IMG/VR virus record: IMGVR_UViG_3300032116_000250 | Span: 1-55,587 of that record | Length of the DNA: 55,587 bases | Reading direction: 5' to 3' (one strand) | Origin: a virus | Position numbers and translations under genes: made by a program | Notes under the pieces: generated by a model | Database searches by the model: none | The model's input: the letters and a program-made list of their open reading frames with translations, nothing else | What the model was told of the DNA's origin: nothing | In this document: positions 30,979 to 39,500 of the stretch, piece after piece | Numbering within the stretch: position 1 is the stretch's first letter | Layout: every line of letters begins with the position of its first letter

Positions 30979-31009
30979 TGGGGTTGCTCCCTTAACGGGG
31001 GGCACCCCC
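30979..31009 (+). terminator. Hairpin followed by TTTACC
   Basis: GGGG-TTGC-CCC pairs with GGG-GCA-CCCC around TTAAC with small mismatches. The CTTTACC after it makes it a plausible weak terminator. Confidence 0.5.
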
Positions 31010-31032
31010 TTTACCCCAACACAAGGACTCAT

Positions 31033-31680
31033 ATGGCATTTCACCCTTACACCGGTATCGGTTCGCGTAAGACGCCACCCGCTGTCCTTGCGAAGATGGA
31101 GGCCATCGCCCAGTTCCTCGGCGAGAAGGGCCTCGGTCTTCGCAGTGGTGGTGCCATTGGTGCTGACGCTGCCTTTGAACGTGGAGCCCTCCGCAGCAAA
31201 GGTCCCATCGCCAGCTACCGCATCCCGGGGAACAACGGCATGACCCTCAGGCCTGACGAAGTACGCGGAGGCCCCCAGCCCTGGATGCAGGACTCCACCC
31301 AACTCCCCGGGTGGAAGGACACCGCCAGCATTCTCGACCAACTGGGACGCATGGTCTACCACAACATCCCCAGGTTCCCCATCTCAGAGAACTCCTACCC
31401 CCAACGCCTGCAACGCCGCAACATCTTCCAGGTTGTTGGTCCCAAGCTGGACACCCCCAGCAAGTTCACCGTGGCATACACACCAACAGGTTACAAGGGT
31501 CAGGGCCTCCTCGACTACAACAACCCCGACCAACGCAGCGGTACCAACACCGCCATCAAGATGTCCGCCGCGAACGACGTGCCCGTCTTCAACCTGCACA
31601 ACCCCGAGTACCCGGACCTCCCCAACGAGCAAGAACTCGCCGCCCTGCGAGCCTTCCTCCGGGACACTCACCTCATCTAA
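31033..31680 (+). CDS. SLOG-family (DprA/LOG-like) protein
   Basis: A 215-aa protein from ATG 31033. YTGIGSRKTPPAVLAKMEAI (6-25) and LRSGGAIGADAAFERGA (36-52) are the SLOG Rossmann-fold motifs that bind nucleotides or ssDNA, seen in DprA and phage relatives. A Lys/Pro-rich second half (FTVAYTPTGYKGQGLLDYN) follows. It may load or sense DNA ends with the nearby exonuclease and Sak4-like genes; this role is inferred. Confidence 0.8.
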   Translation: MAFHPYTGIGSRKTPPAVLAKMEAIAQFLGEKGLGLRSGGAIGADAAFERGALRSKGPIASYRIPGNNGMTLRPDEVRGGPQPWMQDSTQLPGWKDTASILDQLGRMVYHNIPRFPISENSYPQRLQRRNIFQVVGPKLDTPSKFTVAYTPTGYKGQGLLDYNNPDQRSGTNTAIKMSAANDVPVFNLHNPEYPDLPNEQELAALRAFLRDTHLI

Positions 31681-31703
31681 CAACTGACCCCGGAGACTCA
31701 CCC

Positions 31704-33107
31704 TTGGAACCCCCCATTGGCAGTGGCCAATCCGCTATCGACTGGATGTCCCACCACGGGTACACCCCCTGCACCCCCAACTGCTCCCCCAGTGCCCTGG
31801 ACACCGCGATGTCCAATCCCTTCGTTTACCTCCTGTCCTCACGGTACCGCCTGGCCCCCCGCTATGAACGCATCGAGGCTTTCTCCCGGGGCATCTGGTT
31901 CCACAAGCGGTTCGAGTACCTCCTCTACCCCGACAACGAAGCCCGCACCATGATGTCCCGGGCCTGGTCCCTCCACCAACGGGCCCTCCTGAGCGACCTC
32001 CGCACCAGCGGCGTGTCCCGGGACAAACAATCCCAGATCCTCGAAGAGGACCGCCACGACATGCAAACCACCACGGCATGGTTCGATGCGGCCCGCACCA
32101 TCCCCATCGGCAGGCACGGCACCTTCGAGCACATCCTCAAGAACGGACACTTCACCATCTTGGACCAGGAGGTCACCCTGGTCCATCAGGCTGAGGCCCG
32201 CAAGTCCCAGGGGTCCTACCCCCTGAAGGGCCGCATCGACGGCCTGCTCCTCAACAACAAAGACAACACCCTCTGGGTCCTTGACCTCAAGACCACGGGT
32301 AAGCAGACCCCTCCGCTCGACCGGATGGCTCAGTGTCCATACGACACCCAGACCCTCCACTACATCCGGATGCTGCACCTCATGCAGGGTCACATCATCG
32401 ACACCTACAAGCTGGACCCCAGCACCACCGTCGGCGGCATGATCCACCTGGTCGTCGCCAAGCCCCCCATCGAGTACGGTGAGAAGGACCGCCAGTACAC
32501 GTTGGATACCTCACCCTTCAAGAGCGGTCCCCGGAAGGGCCAGCCCCGCAACGAACGCATCTACACCGGTGACCCCAACCTCGCCATGTACACGGCCCGC
32601 TGCCGTGAATGGTTCCTCGGGGAGGGTGACTACCTCCACGAAAACGAAGATCGAAAGTTATCCCCGAAGATCAACATTTCGTACACGAAAATCTCTCCCG
32701 AGTTTGACCACGATGACTGGTTTTCCTATCATCAACTCCTGCACAACTTCGAACGCCTCTCCATGGGACCTGCTCTCCTCCAACGTTTCTATAAGCACCC
32801 CAGTGGAGCCTCCGGACCCTATGCCCCGTTCTATCCGGCACACCCCCGTGACTGGCCCAGCATCATCCAAGAGCATGGCTTCCGCTATCGGCCTATCACG
32901 GCCGACGAGCCCGGCCTCTCCTCGGACAACCTCAAGAACCCCAACCTCCTGACCGACATGTACAGTGTCGCAGAGGTCTTCGCAGATCCATATTCCCCCG
33001 CACCCCTAACACTGGAGACCCCCGATGGCAGCCAAGAAGACAGCCCGCAAGAAGACCCCCCGACGCAAGACCCCCAGGACCCTCCCCTGGATCAAGGGGT
33101 TCAATGA
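31704..33107 (+). CDS. PD-(D/E)XK exonuclease-like protein
   Basis: A 467-aa protein from TTG 31704 with CGGAG 8 bases upstream. GRIDG (176-180, D179) and WVLDLKTTGK (191-200, D194 and K196) form the PD-(D/E)XK core of Cas4/RecB-type nucleases. H68 in IWFHKRFEYLL may be the extra metal-site His of that family. Such enzymes resect DNA ends for recombination; the Sak4-like ATPase and its binding partner follow. The C-terminal tail is Pro/Asp/Gln-rich and overlaps the next gene. Confidence 0.8.
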   Translation: MEPPIGSGQSAIDWMSHHGYTPCTPNCSPSALDTAMSNPFVYLLSSRYRLAPRYERIEAFSRGIWFHKRFEYLLYPDNEARTMMSRAWSLHQRALLSDLRTSGVSRDKQSQILEEDRHDMQTTTAWFDAARTIPIGRHGTFEHILKNGHFTILDQEVTLVHQAEARKSQGSYPLKGRIDGLLLNNKDNTLWVLDLKTTGKQTPPLDRMAQCPYDTQTLHYIRMLHLMQGHIIDTYKLDPSTTVGGMIHLVVAKPPIEYGEKDRQYTLDTSPFKSGPRKGQPRNERIYTGDPNLAMYTARCREWFLGEGDYLHENEDRKLSPKINISYTKISPEFDHDDWFSYHQLLHNFERLSMGPALLQRFYKHPSGASGPYAPFYPAHPRDWPSIIQEHGFRYRPITADEPGLSSDNLKNPNLLTDMYSVAEVFADPYSPAPLTLETPDGSQEDSPQEDPPTQDPQDPPLDQGVQ

Positions 33108-33621
33108 GGTTATCGTCAACGAGGTGATTGCACCCCGCCTCAATAACACCATTGCGAGTTCCGACGAACCCATCACCACGATGAAGCAGTTCCGGGGGTC
33201 ATTCGAGCGGACCTACGCCGTGAAGGTCTCACCGCCTGTGTTCCGTGAGTGGTGCAACCACCTCGGCTACTCCTTCAAGGCGGCCCTTGCGACCCGTGCC
33301 CAGACCCCCTACGACCAGGACGGCAGCGTCTTCCGCAACCCCCGCACAACGGGTATCCTCACCGATGTACTCCAGCAGGCCTTCACCAAGTCCGAACTCC
33401 TCAACGCCAGCACCTTCGTCACCCCCGAGTCAGAGCCCGAGGGTGAACTCCTCGACGACGGTGATCCCGAGACCGACGCCATGGGGCCCCTGGGCGGACC
33501 ACCCGCTCCCGTCCGGCAGCCGGTCGATAACGACCCGTGGGGCGTTGACTACCGCACGGCAGTCGCCAGCCGGTCGGACACCCCCGGTGTGACCCTCGCA
33601 CCTCGCCACCCCGGGTCCTAA
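33025..33621 (+). CDS. Hypothetical basic N-terminal protein
   Basis: A 198-aa protein from ATG 33025 overlapping the exonuclease gene by 83 bases. The N terminus is Lys/Arg-rich (MAAKKTARKKTPRRKTPRT), like a nucleic-acid-binding tail. A helical centre follows (PPVFREWCNHLGYSFKAALA), with a Pro-rich acidic end. Position between two recombination genes suggests a DNA-handling partner. Confidence 0.6.
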   Translation: MAAKKTARKKTPRRKTPRTLPWIKGFNEVIVNEVIAPRLNNTIASSDEPITTMKQFRGSFERTYAVKVSPPVFREWCNHLGYSFKAALATRAQTPYDQDGSVFRNPRTTGILTDVLQQAFTKSELLNASTFVTPESEPEGELLDDGDPETDAMGPLGGPPAPVRQPVDNDPWGVDYRTAVASRSDTPGVTLAPRHPGS

Positions 33622-33633
33622 CAGGAGAACCCC

Positions 33634-34560
33634 ATGCAGCAATCGTTCCAAGTGGGCACCCCCAAGTGGGGTACCGCCCTCGGTGGCATGACAAACTCGG
33701 TGATGGGGGCACCCGCCCACGCTATCCGTGCCATGATCCTCGGACGTCCCAAGGTCGGCAAGTCCACCTTCCTCCAGACCAACCCCGACGCCTTCATCTT
33801 CAACTTCGACGTGTCCCCCACCGTCACCAACGGGCCTGCTCCCGCCACCATCTGGCCCGGCGTCTCCAACGAAGGCCAACCCATTGAGTTCGATGGGAAG
33901 CCCTTCATCTTCCACTACAAGGAAGTGCTCCGCAAGATCATGGTCCTCAAGGAGTTGGCCGCCAAGGGCCAGGCTCGCCCCAAGACCATCGTGTTCGACA
34001 CCATCACGGTGTGGATCAAATTGCTCCGCGAGTATGTCACCCAGAACTCCGTGGTGCTGGGCCTCACCAAGGACGAAGTCAAAGAGTTCCGCCACCTCGA
34101 CGGACGCAGTGCCCACGACCTCGTCAACAACCTCATCCGCAACACCATCCTGGAACTGCACGCCTGCGGATACGGCGTCTACGTGGTGGGCCACATCGCC
34201 AATGCCAAGATCGCCCTGGCCGACGACATCACCAGCTACATCCCCGAGTTGAAGGGTGTGAGTGACGGCCTGTGGGCCTCCCTCCAAGGGCACCTCGACC
34301 TCATCGCGGCGTTCGAGAGCACCGTCCAACTGGTGAAAGAGCCCGTCTACAGCACCTCCAACCCCGGGATCAAGACCGGGGAACGCACGGTGTCCGTCAG
34401 CAAGCGTCAGATCGTCCTCAACAGTCCCGCATACGCAGGGTTGTGCGGCAAACGTGTCCGCACACTCCCTGATGCAATCCCCCTCGAAGCCGACACGGCT
34501 TGGGCAGACTTCGAGAAGGTTTACAACAACGCCCTCGCACAGCAGAAAGGTCTCGTATGA
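33634..34560 (+). CDS. Sak4-like RecA-fold ATPase (single-strand annealing recombinase)
   Basis: A 308-aa ATPase. Walker A is GRPKVGKST (37-45) and Walker B is TIVFDTIT (118-125). Downstream RecA-like segments include ILELHACGYGVYVVGHI and LKGVSDGLWASLQGHLDLIA. Phage Sak4 proteins of this size act in strand annealing or exchange together with an SSB-like partner, which is the next gene. ATG 33634 with AGGAG upstream. Naming as Sak4-like rests on motif layout and gene context. Confidence 0.8.
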   Translation: MQQSFQVGTPKWGTALGGMTNSVMGAPAHAIRAMILGRPKVGKSTFLQTNPDAFIFNFDVSPTVTNGPAPATIWPGVSNEGQPIEFDGKPFIFHYKEVLRKIMVLKELAAKGQARPKTIVFDTITVWIKLLREYVTQNSVVLGLTKDEVKEFRHLDGRSAHDLVNNLIRNTILELHACGYGVYVVGHIANAKIALADDITSYIPELKGVSDGLWASLQGHLDLIAAFESTVQLVKEPVYSTSNPGIKTGERTVSVSKRQIVLNSPAYAGLCGKRVRTLPDAIPLEADTAWADFEKVYNNALAQQKGLV

Positions 34561-35075
34561 GTTTCTCAGACAACGACATCATGAATCAGTTCAAGGAAGA
34601 CGTCTCCAAGATCGAGACGCAGGGAGGTCTCCCGGACGACGGCGAGTACGTCGCCCAGGTCACCGGCCTGAACCTCAACCCCAAGACCGTCATGGGCAAC
34701 AAGGGGGCCACCGTGCCGGTCACCTACGCCAGCTTCTCCTACAAGCTGGTCGATGACCCCCTGAGCCCCACCGACGGCCGGGCCTTCCGTGGGTCCCTCT
34801 TCTCCATCATCAAGGCCAGCGACATCGACACGGCCTTCGAGGGTGGTCAGAAGCAGTCCAAGGAAATCTCCAAGCAGCAGTTCATCGGAGCCCTCGCCGC
34901 CATCACCGGTGAGAAGCCCACCGACCTGGGCACCTCCATGCTCCAGGCCAAGGAACTCTTCGCCAGTGCAACCCCGCCCGTGGTGAAGCTGCGTGTCTCG
35001 ACCCGCAAGTACCCCAAGAAGGACGGCACCACGGGGTCCGATACCAGCGAACGCATCATCACCCGGGTCTCTTAA
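34557..35075 (+). CDS. Probable ssDNA-binding protein (partner of Sak4-like ATPase)
   Basis: A 172-aa protein from ATG 34557, overlapping the ATPase stop. Beta-rich OB-like composition (VAQVTGLNLNPKTVMGNKGA) with a central helix and a basic C terminus (KLRVSTRKYPKKDGTTGSD). Proteins of this size directly after Sak4-like genes are usually SSB-like. Last gene before a strong terminator. Confidence 0.65.
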   Translation: MSFSDNDIMNQFKEDVSKIETQGGLPDDGEYVAQVTGLNLNPKTVMGNKGATVPVTYASFSYKLVDDPLSPTDGRAFRGSLFSIIKASDIDTAFEGGQKQSKEISKQQFIGALAAITGEKPTDLGTSMLQAKELFASATPPVVKLRVSTRKYPKKDGTTGSDTSERIITRVS

Positions 35076-35111
35076 CCCCAGCAACCCGAGACCTTGTTGG
35101 TCTCTGCACAC

Positions 35112-35145
35112 GGGGTACCCGGGGGTAAAACCTCGGGTACCTTTT
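35112..35145 (+). terminator. Rho-independent terminator ending the early operon
   Basis: GGTACCCG-GGGG pairs with CCTC-GGGTACC around TAAAA, followed by TTTT. It closes the rightward operon before the tRNA genes. Confidence 0.8.
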
Positions 35146-35162
35146 CCCCACCCCCTCCCGTA

Positions 35163-35192
35163 GGGTCCGTCTTTCTAACCGGGGACGGACCC
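35163..35192 (+). other. Hairpin immediately 5' of the first tRNA
   Basis: GGGTCCGTC (35163-35171) pairs perfectly with GACGGACCC (35184-35192), ending 4 bases before the tRNA acceptor stem. Possibly an RNA-processing signal or terminator. Confidence 0.5.
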
Positions 35193-35196
35193 CTTA

Positions 35197-35277
35197 GGCC
35201 CTGTAGCACAATGGTAGTGCGACGGCTCCGTAACCATCCGGGCCGACGAAGTGTGGGTTCGACTCCCACCAGGGCCA
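35197..35277 (+). tRNA. tRNA-like gene with enlarged anticodon arm (Arg-CCG or Thr-CGT)
   Basis: Acceptor GGCCCTG/CAGGGCC, D-stem GCAC/GTGC, T-arm GTGGG-TTCGACT-CCCAC and discriminator A are all normal. The anticodon arm is not. ACGGC (35222-35226) pairs with GCCGA (35242-35246) across a 15-nt loop, TCCGTAACCATCCGG. Removing the 8 bases 35234-35241 gives a normal 7-nt loop and a normal 73-nt tRNA. As written the anticodon is CGT by spacing (with C33) or CCG if U33 is used. No CCA is encoded. Confidence 0.6.
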
Positions 35278-35381
35278 TTCCCCCAGAGCGTGGCGGGCAA
35301 GCGCCTCCTGTCCTTTCGGTCCGCAACCCGGCAACTCACGGCGTCAGGGTAAACACAAACGATCAATCGTCTCTGGGGTTT

Positions 35382-35453
35382 TCCCGGGTAGCACAATGGC
35401 GGTGCATCGGCCTTTGGAGCCGAGGGTTGTGGGTTCAAGTCCCACCCCGGGGG
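35382..35453 (+). tRNA. tRNA-Gln (TTG)
   Basis: A complete 72-nt cloverleaf: acceptor TCCCGGG/CCCGGGG (one G-T pair), D-stem GCAC/GTGC, anticodon stem TCGGC/GCCGA with loop CTTTGGA (anticodon TTG at 35414-35416) and T-arm GTGGG/CCCAC. The discriminator G fits Gln. No encoded CCA. It would read CAA codons, and may help translation in a host poor in that tRNA. Confidence 0.85.
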
Positions 35454-35455
35454 TT

Positions 35456-35482
35456 AGTACACGGGAGTACATGGTTAGTACA
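35456..35482 (-). repeat. Triple AGTACA (TGTACT) repeats after tRNA-Gln
   Basis: AGTACA at 35456-35461, 35466-35471 and 35477-35482, spaced 10 and 11 bases, about one helical turn. They lie just left of the second 85-bp module. Confidence 0.5.
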
Positions 35483-35520
35483 CGGCGTTTCCGACCTAGG
35501 AAACAAGGCCTTTACCCCCG

Positions 35521-35605
35521 AGTACATTAGTACATGTCTCTTTTTGTAAAGTAAAGTAGAGATATATAGTAGAAGTAATCCCAAACCCCCGTGTACTCAT
35601 GTACT
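35521..35605 (-). repeat. 85-bp TGTACT module, copy 2 (inverted relative to copy 1)
   Basis: AGTACA-tt-AGTACA (35521-35534), 57 bp of AT-rich DNA, TGTACT-ca-TGTACT (35592-35605): exactly the geometry of copy 1. The core matches copy 1 only when reverse-complemented (shared TTTACTTT and AAAAGAGA near the same end). It directly precedes the strong ribosome-binding site of the 35631 gene. Confidence 0.6.
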
Positions 35606-35630
35606 ACGGCCTACCCTAAGGAGATCCCCC

Positions 35631-36095
35631 ATGACTCAGCTTATGACTCGTTGTTTCCGTGACGTCCCCAACGGCTATGTCCTCGACGCAGGCAGCTTGC
35701 CTTCCAACTGGATCGGCATGTACAAGGGTGAGCACGAGAAGCACCTCGAAATCACCGTGGGCAACGCAGATGAGGGACACTCCGCCAGGGTCCTCATCGA
35801 CAAGCACCAGGCCTACATCCTGAGCGTTAAGCTCCGGGAGTACGCCCGCACCAGCAGCTTCAGTAGGGGTAACCCCCGGGTCATTCCGTGGCTGGGTGGC
35901 CACATGCTGGTCAGCAACCTGGAACTCGGCGTGGACGTCGAAATCCCAGACACCTACACCCCAACCTGCGGTAAACCTTCCACCGCACCCCGCAAGCGGA
36001 AGGCACGCACCCCCAGCACAAGGAAGTGCACTATGGCCAAGAAGCCCGCACCGAAGAAGCCCGCCCCCAAGGGTGGCAAGAAGACCGCCTGCTAA
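35631..36095 (+). CDS. Hypothetical protein with Lys/Pro/Ala C-terminal tail
   Basis: A 154-aa protein from ATG 35631, with AAGGAG 7 bases upstream, one of the best ribosome-binding sites here. A beta-rich body (YVLDAGSLPSNWIGMYKGEH) precedes a basic tail (AKKPAPKKPAPKGGKKTAC) like that of histone-like or DNA-binding proteins. An in-frame ATG at 36034 with AAGGAAG upstream could also yield the 20-aa basic tail alone. It lies directly downstream of the TGTACT module, so it may be under its control. Confidence 0.7.
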   Translation: MTQLMTRCFRDVPNGYVLDAGSLPSNWIGMYKGEHEKHLEITVGNADEGHSARVLIDKHQAYILSVKLREYARTSSFSRGNPRVIPWLGGHMLVSNLELGVDVEIPDTYTPTCGKPSTAPRKRKARTPSTRKCTMAKKPAPKKPAPKGGKKTAC

Positions 36096-36133
36096 TCCCA
36101 GGTCAACTCCCACTCCCCCACACGCAACCGCAT

Positions 36134-36144
36134 GTGAGGGGAGG
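36134..36144 (+). repeat. GTGAGGGGAGG dispersed repeat, copy 11
   Basis: Intergenic copy. Upstream CTCCCCCACA pairs with TGTGAGGGGAG around a CGCAACCGCA loop, giving a hairpin between the last two rightward genes. Confidence 0.8.
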
Positions 36145-36161
36145 TTCCTCAGGTACGATAT

Positions 36162-36590
36162 ATGCCCACCAACATGACCCTCAGCGGTAGTGGTTATCCC
36201 CTGCTCAACGTCAGGGACCCCCTGCGGGGGCCACCCTACACCTTCAACAAGAAGGTCCAGGGGTACCTGTGCCTCCGGGGTGAGACCTCCTGGATCCAGG
36301 TGTCAGCCGTAGGCGTACCTCCCCTCACGAAGTCGCCTGAGGGGCTGGTGGTGCCCTTGGGACCCCTGAAGGTCGAGCACCGTACCGTCGCCACCCACAA
36401 GGGCGTACCCCGCACCCTCATCCGGCTGGGCGAACCCGCCACCAACCTCCTCACGGAGGTCCTCACCCCCAGGGTCATCTGGCCCCGCCTCCTGGACGAC
36501 CGGGTCGATAGGTACCTGTGGGTCGTACTACTGAGCGGAGAAGTCTCCGAAGTCCCCGAACTGCCCGAAGCTGGACCTATCCCGGCCTGA
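36162..36590 (+). CDS. Hypothetical protein, last rightward gene
   Basis: A 142-aa protein from ATG 36162, beta-rich (GYLCLRGETSWIQVSAVGVP) with a Leu/Val/Arg-rich end. It overlaps the convergent 1381-aa gene by 63 bases tail to tail. No family recognised. The absence of a terminator between them means antisense transcription is possible. Confidence 0.6.
   Translation: MPTNMTLSGSGYPLLNVRDPLRGPPYTFNKKVQGYLCLRGETSWIQVSAVGVPPLTKSPEGLVVPLGPLKVEHRTVATHKGVPRTLIRLGEPATNLLTEVLTPRVIWPRLLDDRVDRYLWVVLLSGEVSEVPELPEAGPIPA
36318..36328 (-). repeat. GTGAGGGGAGG dispersed repeat, copy 12
   Basis: Exact copy inside the last rightward gene, read as Pro-Pro-Leu-Thr, only 184 bp from copy 11. Confidence 0.8.
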
Positions 36591-39500
36591 CCCCGGGAGC
36601 CCCTGCTCCTTCGCCAGCCGGTCACGGGCCTCCTTGGACATGCTCTCATAGCCCGGCCGCAGGTCGTTCCGGTCGTTCGCGGTACCAGAGGCGAGGGCCT
36701 CCGCAGGTACGTTGAACCTGTTGGCGTTCTCCTGGGCCAGCGGGCTATACATGCTCCGCAACTCGGGGGGCAACCTATCCAGGATACGCTCGGGACGTGG
36801 CGTGACCCGCTGCTTGACGTAGCCGTCGAGTTGGGCCCGCGTCACCGTGAGGGGGATGCCCTTCTTGGTGGTGGGATCCTTGAACCGCTTGCTGAACTCC
36901 TGACTGACGGCTTGGGCCTCACGGGTGTTCCCGTCCACGACGTGCTGGATGTACTTCTGCTTGTACTTGAGGATCTCCTCACGCTGCTTCACGAGGTAGT
37001 TGTCCAGTTCGCTGCCCGCGTTGAAGTTACCGAGGTCCACACCCACGGCACGCATAACCAACTGACCGGGGGTCCGGTAGTCGATGAGGGTTCCGTCCGC
37101 CTTGTACAGGGGGACACGCCCGTCAGGGAGGGCGGCCGAGTAGTCCGCGTAGGTCTTCTGGAGCAACCCATCACCGGGTAGTTCGGGTGCGACACCCAGC
37201 ATCTTGCTGAGGTGGATACCCCCGGGGATAGTCCTTGCGATGCTGGTCTGCAACATCGCACGGTCACCCAACGCCACACCTCGCACCAGCCCCACACCAA
37301 TATCGATGGCGGGCGGCAACGGATAGGGGTTACCCTCGGACTTCTCGAACAGGGCGTTGTTACCCGTGGCAAGACCCGTCGCGGCGTCGTAGTAGAGGCC
37401 CTTGCTGAGGTCAATCCCGAAGGCATTCCGACCCAACTCATAGGCAATCGCAGACACACCCACTCCACGCAAGGTCGTGCTCATCAACCCCTTGAGGTAG
37501 CTGCTCTCGTGCATGCGGGGCAGGTCCCACACGGCTGCCGTCAGCGACTTCATGGGGAACGCCAGGAACTGCCGGATCACGGGGTCACCGAACAGGTTGC
37601 TGGAGTGAAAGAGTGTGGGACTGCCGAACTTGTCGGCTGCAAACTGGAACCTGTTGACGGCTTCGCTGGAGTCCGTGAGGAACTTACCCAGGAGTTGGGG
37701 ACTGAAGGGGTTCAACCCGTCCTTGAGGTAGGACCGCTTGACCATGTGGGCAGTGACGTTGCGGTTCAACCACTCGGACTGCTGGAACCCCAGCATCATG
37801 AAGTCCTGCACCTTATCCAAGGTCGAACGCCGCCCAGCCTCGATACCTCCGCTACCAATAGCGTCCACCAGACCCATGGCGGACTGGGGGTTGATGCGGA
37901 TCACATCCACTCCACGGGTCACACCCTCTTTGAGGCCCCGGGCGATGTCCTTGGTGGCACCCGCCATCGAGAAGTGCTTCATGATCAGGGCCTCCTGGAT
38001 GTCATTCTCCAGGGGGCGAAGACCATAGCGTCCGATGCGGTCCTTCCAGTAGGAGAACTGCTCGCCGAGGGCGTCCACGTACGCGGGGATCAGGTTGCCG
38101 TAGCCACCCGCGTTACCTGCGAGCACGAAGGGTTGGAGCAGGTTGACGGCTACGCTCGCGGGGTTGAGACCCAGGTGGCTGGTGTACAACCACCGGGCCA
38201 CATCATGGGTGAGACCGCTGCCCCCGTACACGACGTTCCGGGGGTCGGCGAGCATGTCCACTTTGTTCATGAGGGAGCGGCCCCAGTCACCCGCACCCCG
38301 GATCTTCTTACCCAACTCGCTCTTGGAGATGCCCGCGAGGAGGCCCTTGGCCTCGTAGATCTGGCCCTTTGCGATGGCGAGGTCCACGCCACCACGTCCC
38401 ATGGTGACGTCCATCCAGGAGTTGCGGTACTTGGCGGCGGCCCAGTCGTTACCCACGTTCTGGAGCATCTTGTAGTTGGTGTCGTAGAGGTCCATCGGGC
38501 TCATGGACCTGCGGAACTGCTCACCCACGGCATCCTGCCGGTTGAAGGCCGCCATGAACTGCTCCTCGTTGAGGGGTTTCAGGCGGGTCTTCGGTCGGCC
38601 CAGACTCACGGGGTTCCGGGTAGTGTTATCCACGAGGGTCCGTTGGCCGGTACCCAGGGGATCCTCCAGCAGGGTCACGGCGGGCTGCTTGTCGGGGTGC
38701 TTGCGGAGGTAGTCCTCGTAGGCGGGGCTCTTGGGGACCTCCTGCCACTCCATCATGCCGGGGTTGTCGAAGGAGATGCCCTGGGGTGAGCGGCCCTTGA
38801 CCGCCTGCAACTCCCGCATCGACTTCTCCAGAGATTCGATCTCCAACCGCGTCACGGGACGGGTCACGTGGCTGGCGGTACGGGCATTGTTGGTGAGGCT
38901 CGACACCATCACCTCATGGAAGTTCATATTCAGCGTGAGGGGAGGCCTCTTCGACACATCACTCATGACCTCTTCCACCGCCTTGTTGGTGGACTCACGG
39001 AGTCCGTTGGCGGTGCCCTCGTCGATGAAGCCCTTCCGCTGCCACGAATCAATGACGTCGTGGTTGAATAGCACACTGTCGCCCTGTTGGGGGGCATACC
39101 GGTCCATGCGGGTGGTCCGCAGGTAGGCGGCCTCCTCCAGTGAGTGGGCCCCCTTGAGGTCAGCACCCCCAACACGCAGCGGTGTATCCTGGAACACGGG
39201 AACGTAGGTGTTGCCCCGGGCGTTGTTATCGAACAGCTTGACGATCTCCTGCCTGAGGTCGTCGGCTTTCATCTCGCCACGGGCGATCTTCCCGATCTGG
39301 TCCTCATCGAGCAGGCCGTACACAAAGTCCATGCCCTGGATGGCATCCTTGGAGAGGCCCTCCCGGCGCAGGACCTCAGGCGGGGTCATGATTCCCCGGA
39401 CCAGCTTGTCAACCTTGGCCCGGTCCACGGGCATAACACCTTGGCCGCTACGGATCCACGTGTCCATATCGGCGTGGTCCATGAGGCCCAGGAGTGCGGC

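Noticed and set aside
35281-35381. Possible third tRNA between the two tRNA genes
   Set aside because: No acceptor stem pairing or T-arm; only short stems could be made.
13231-35605. The inverted modules as sites for inversion of the 22-kb segment
   Set aside because: No site-specific recombinase gene is visible, and the cores differ too much for easy homologous exchange.
37212-38789. 525-codon plus-strand open frame over the ejection protein gene
   Set aside because: Antisense shadow rich in His/Gly/Val/Leu with no start signal.
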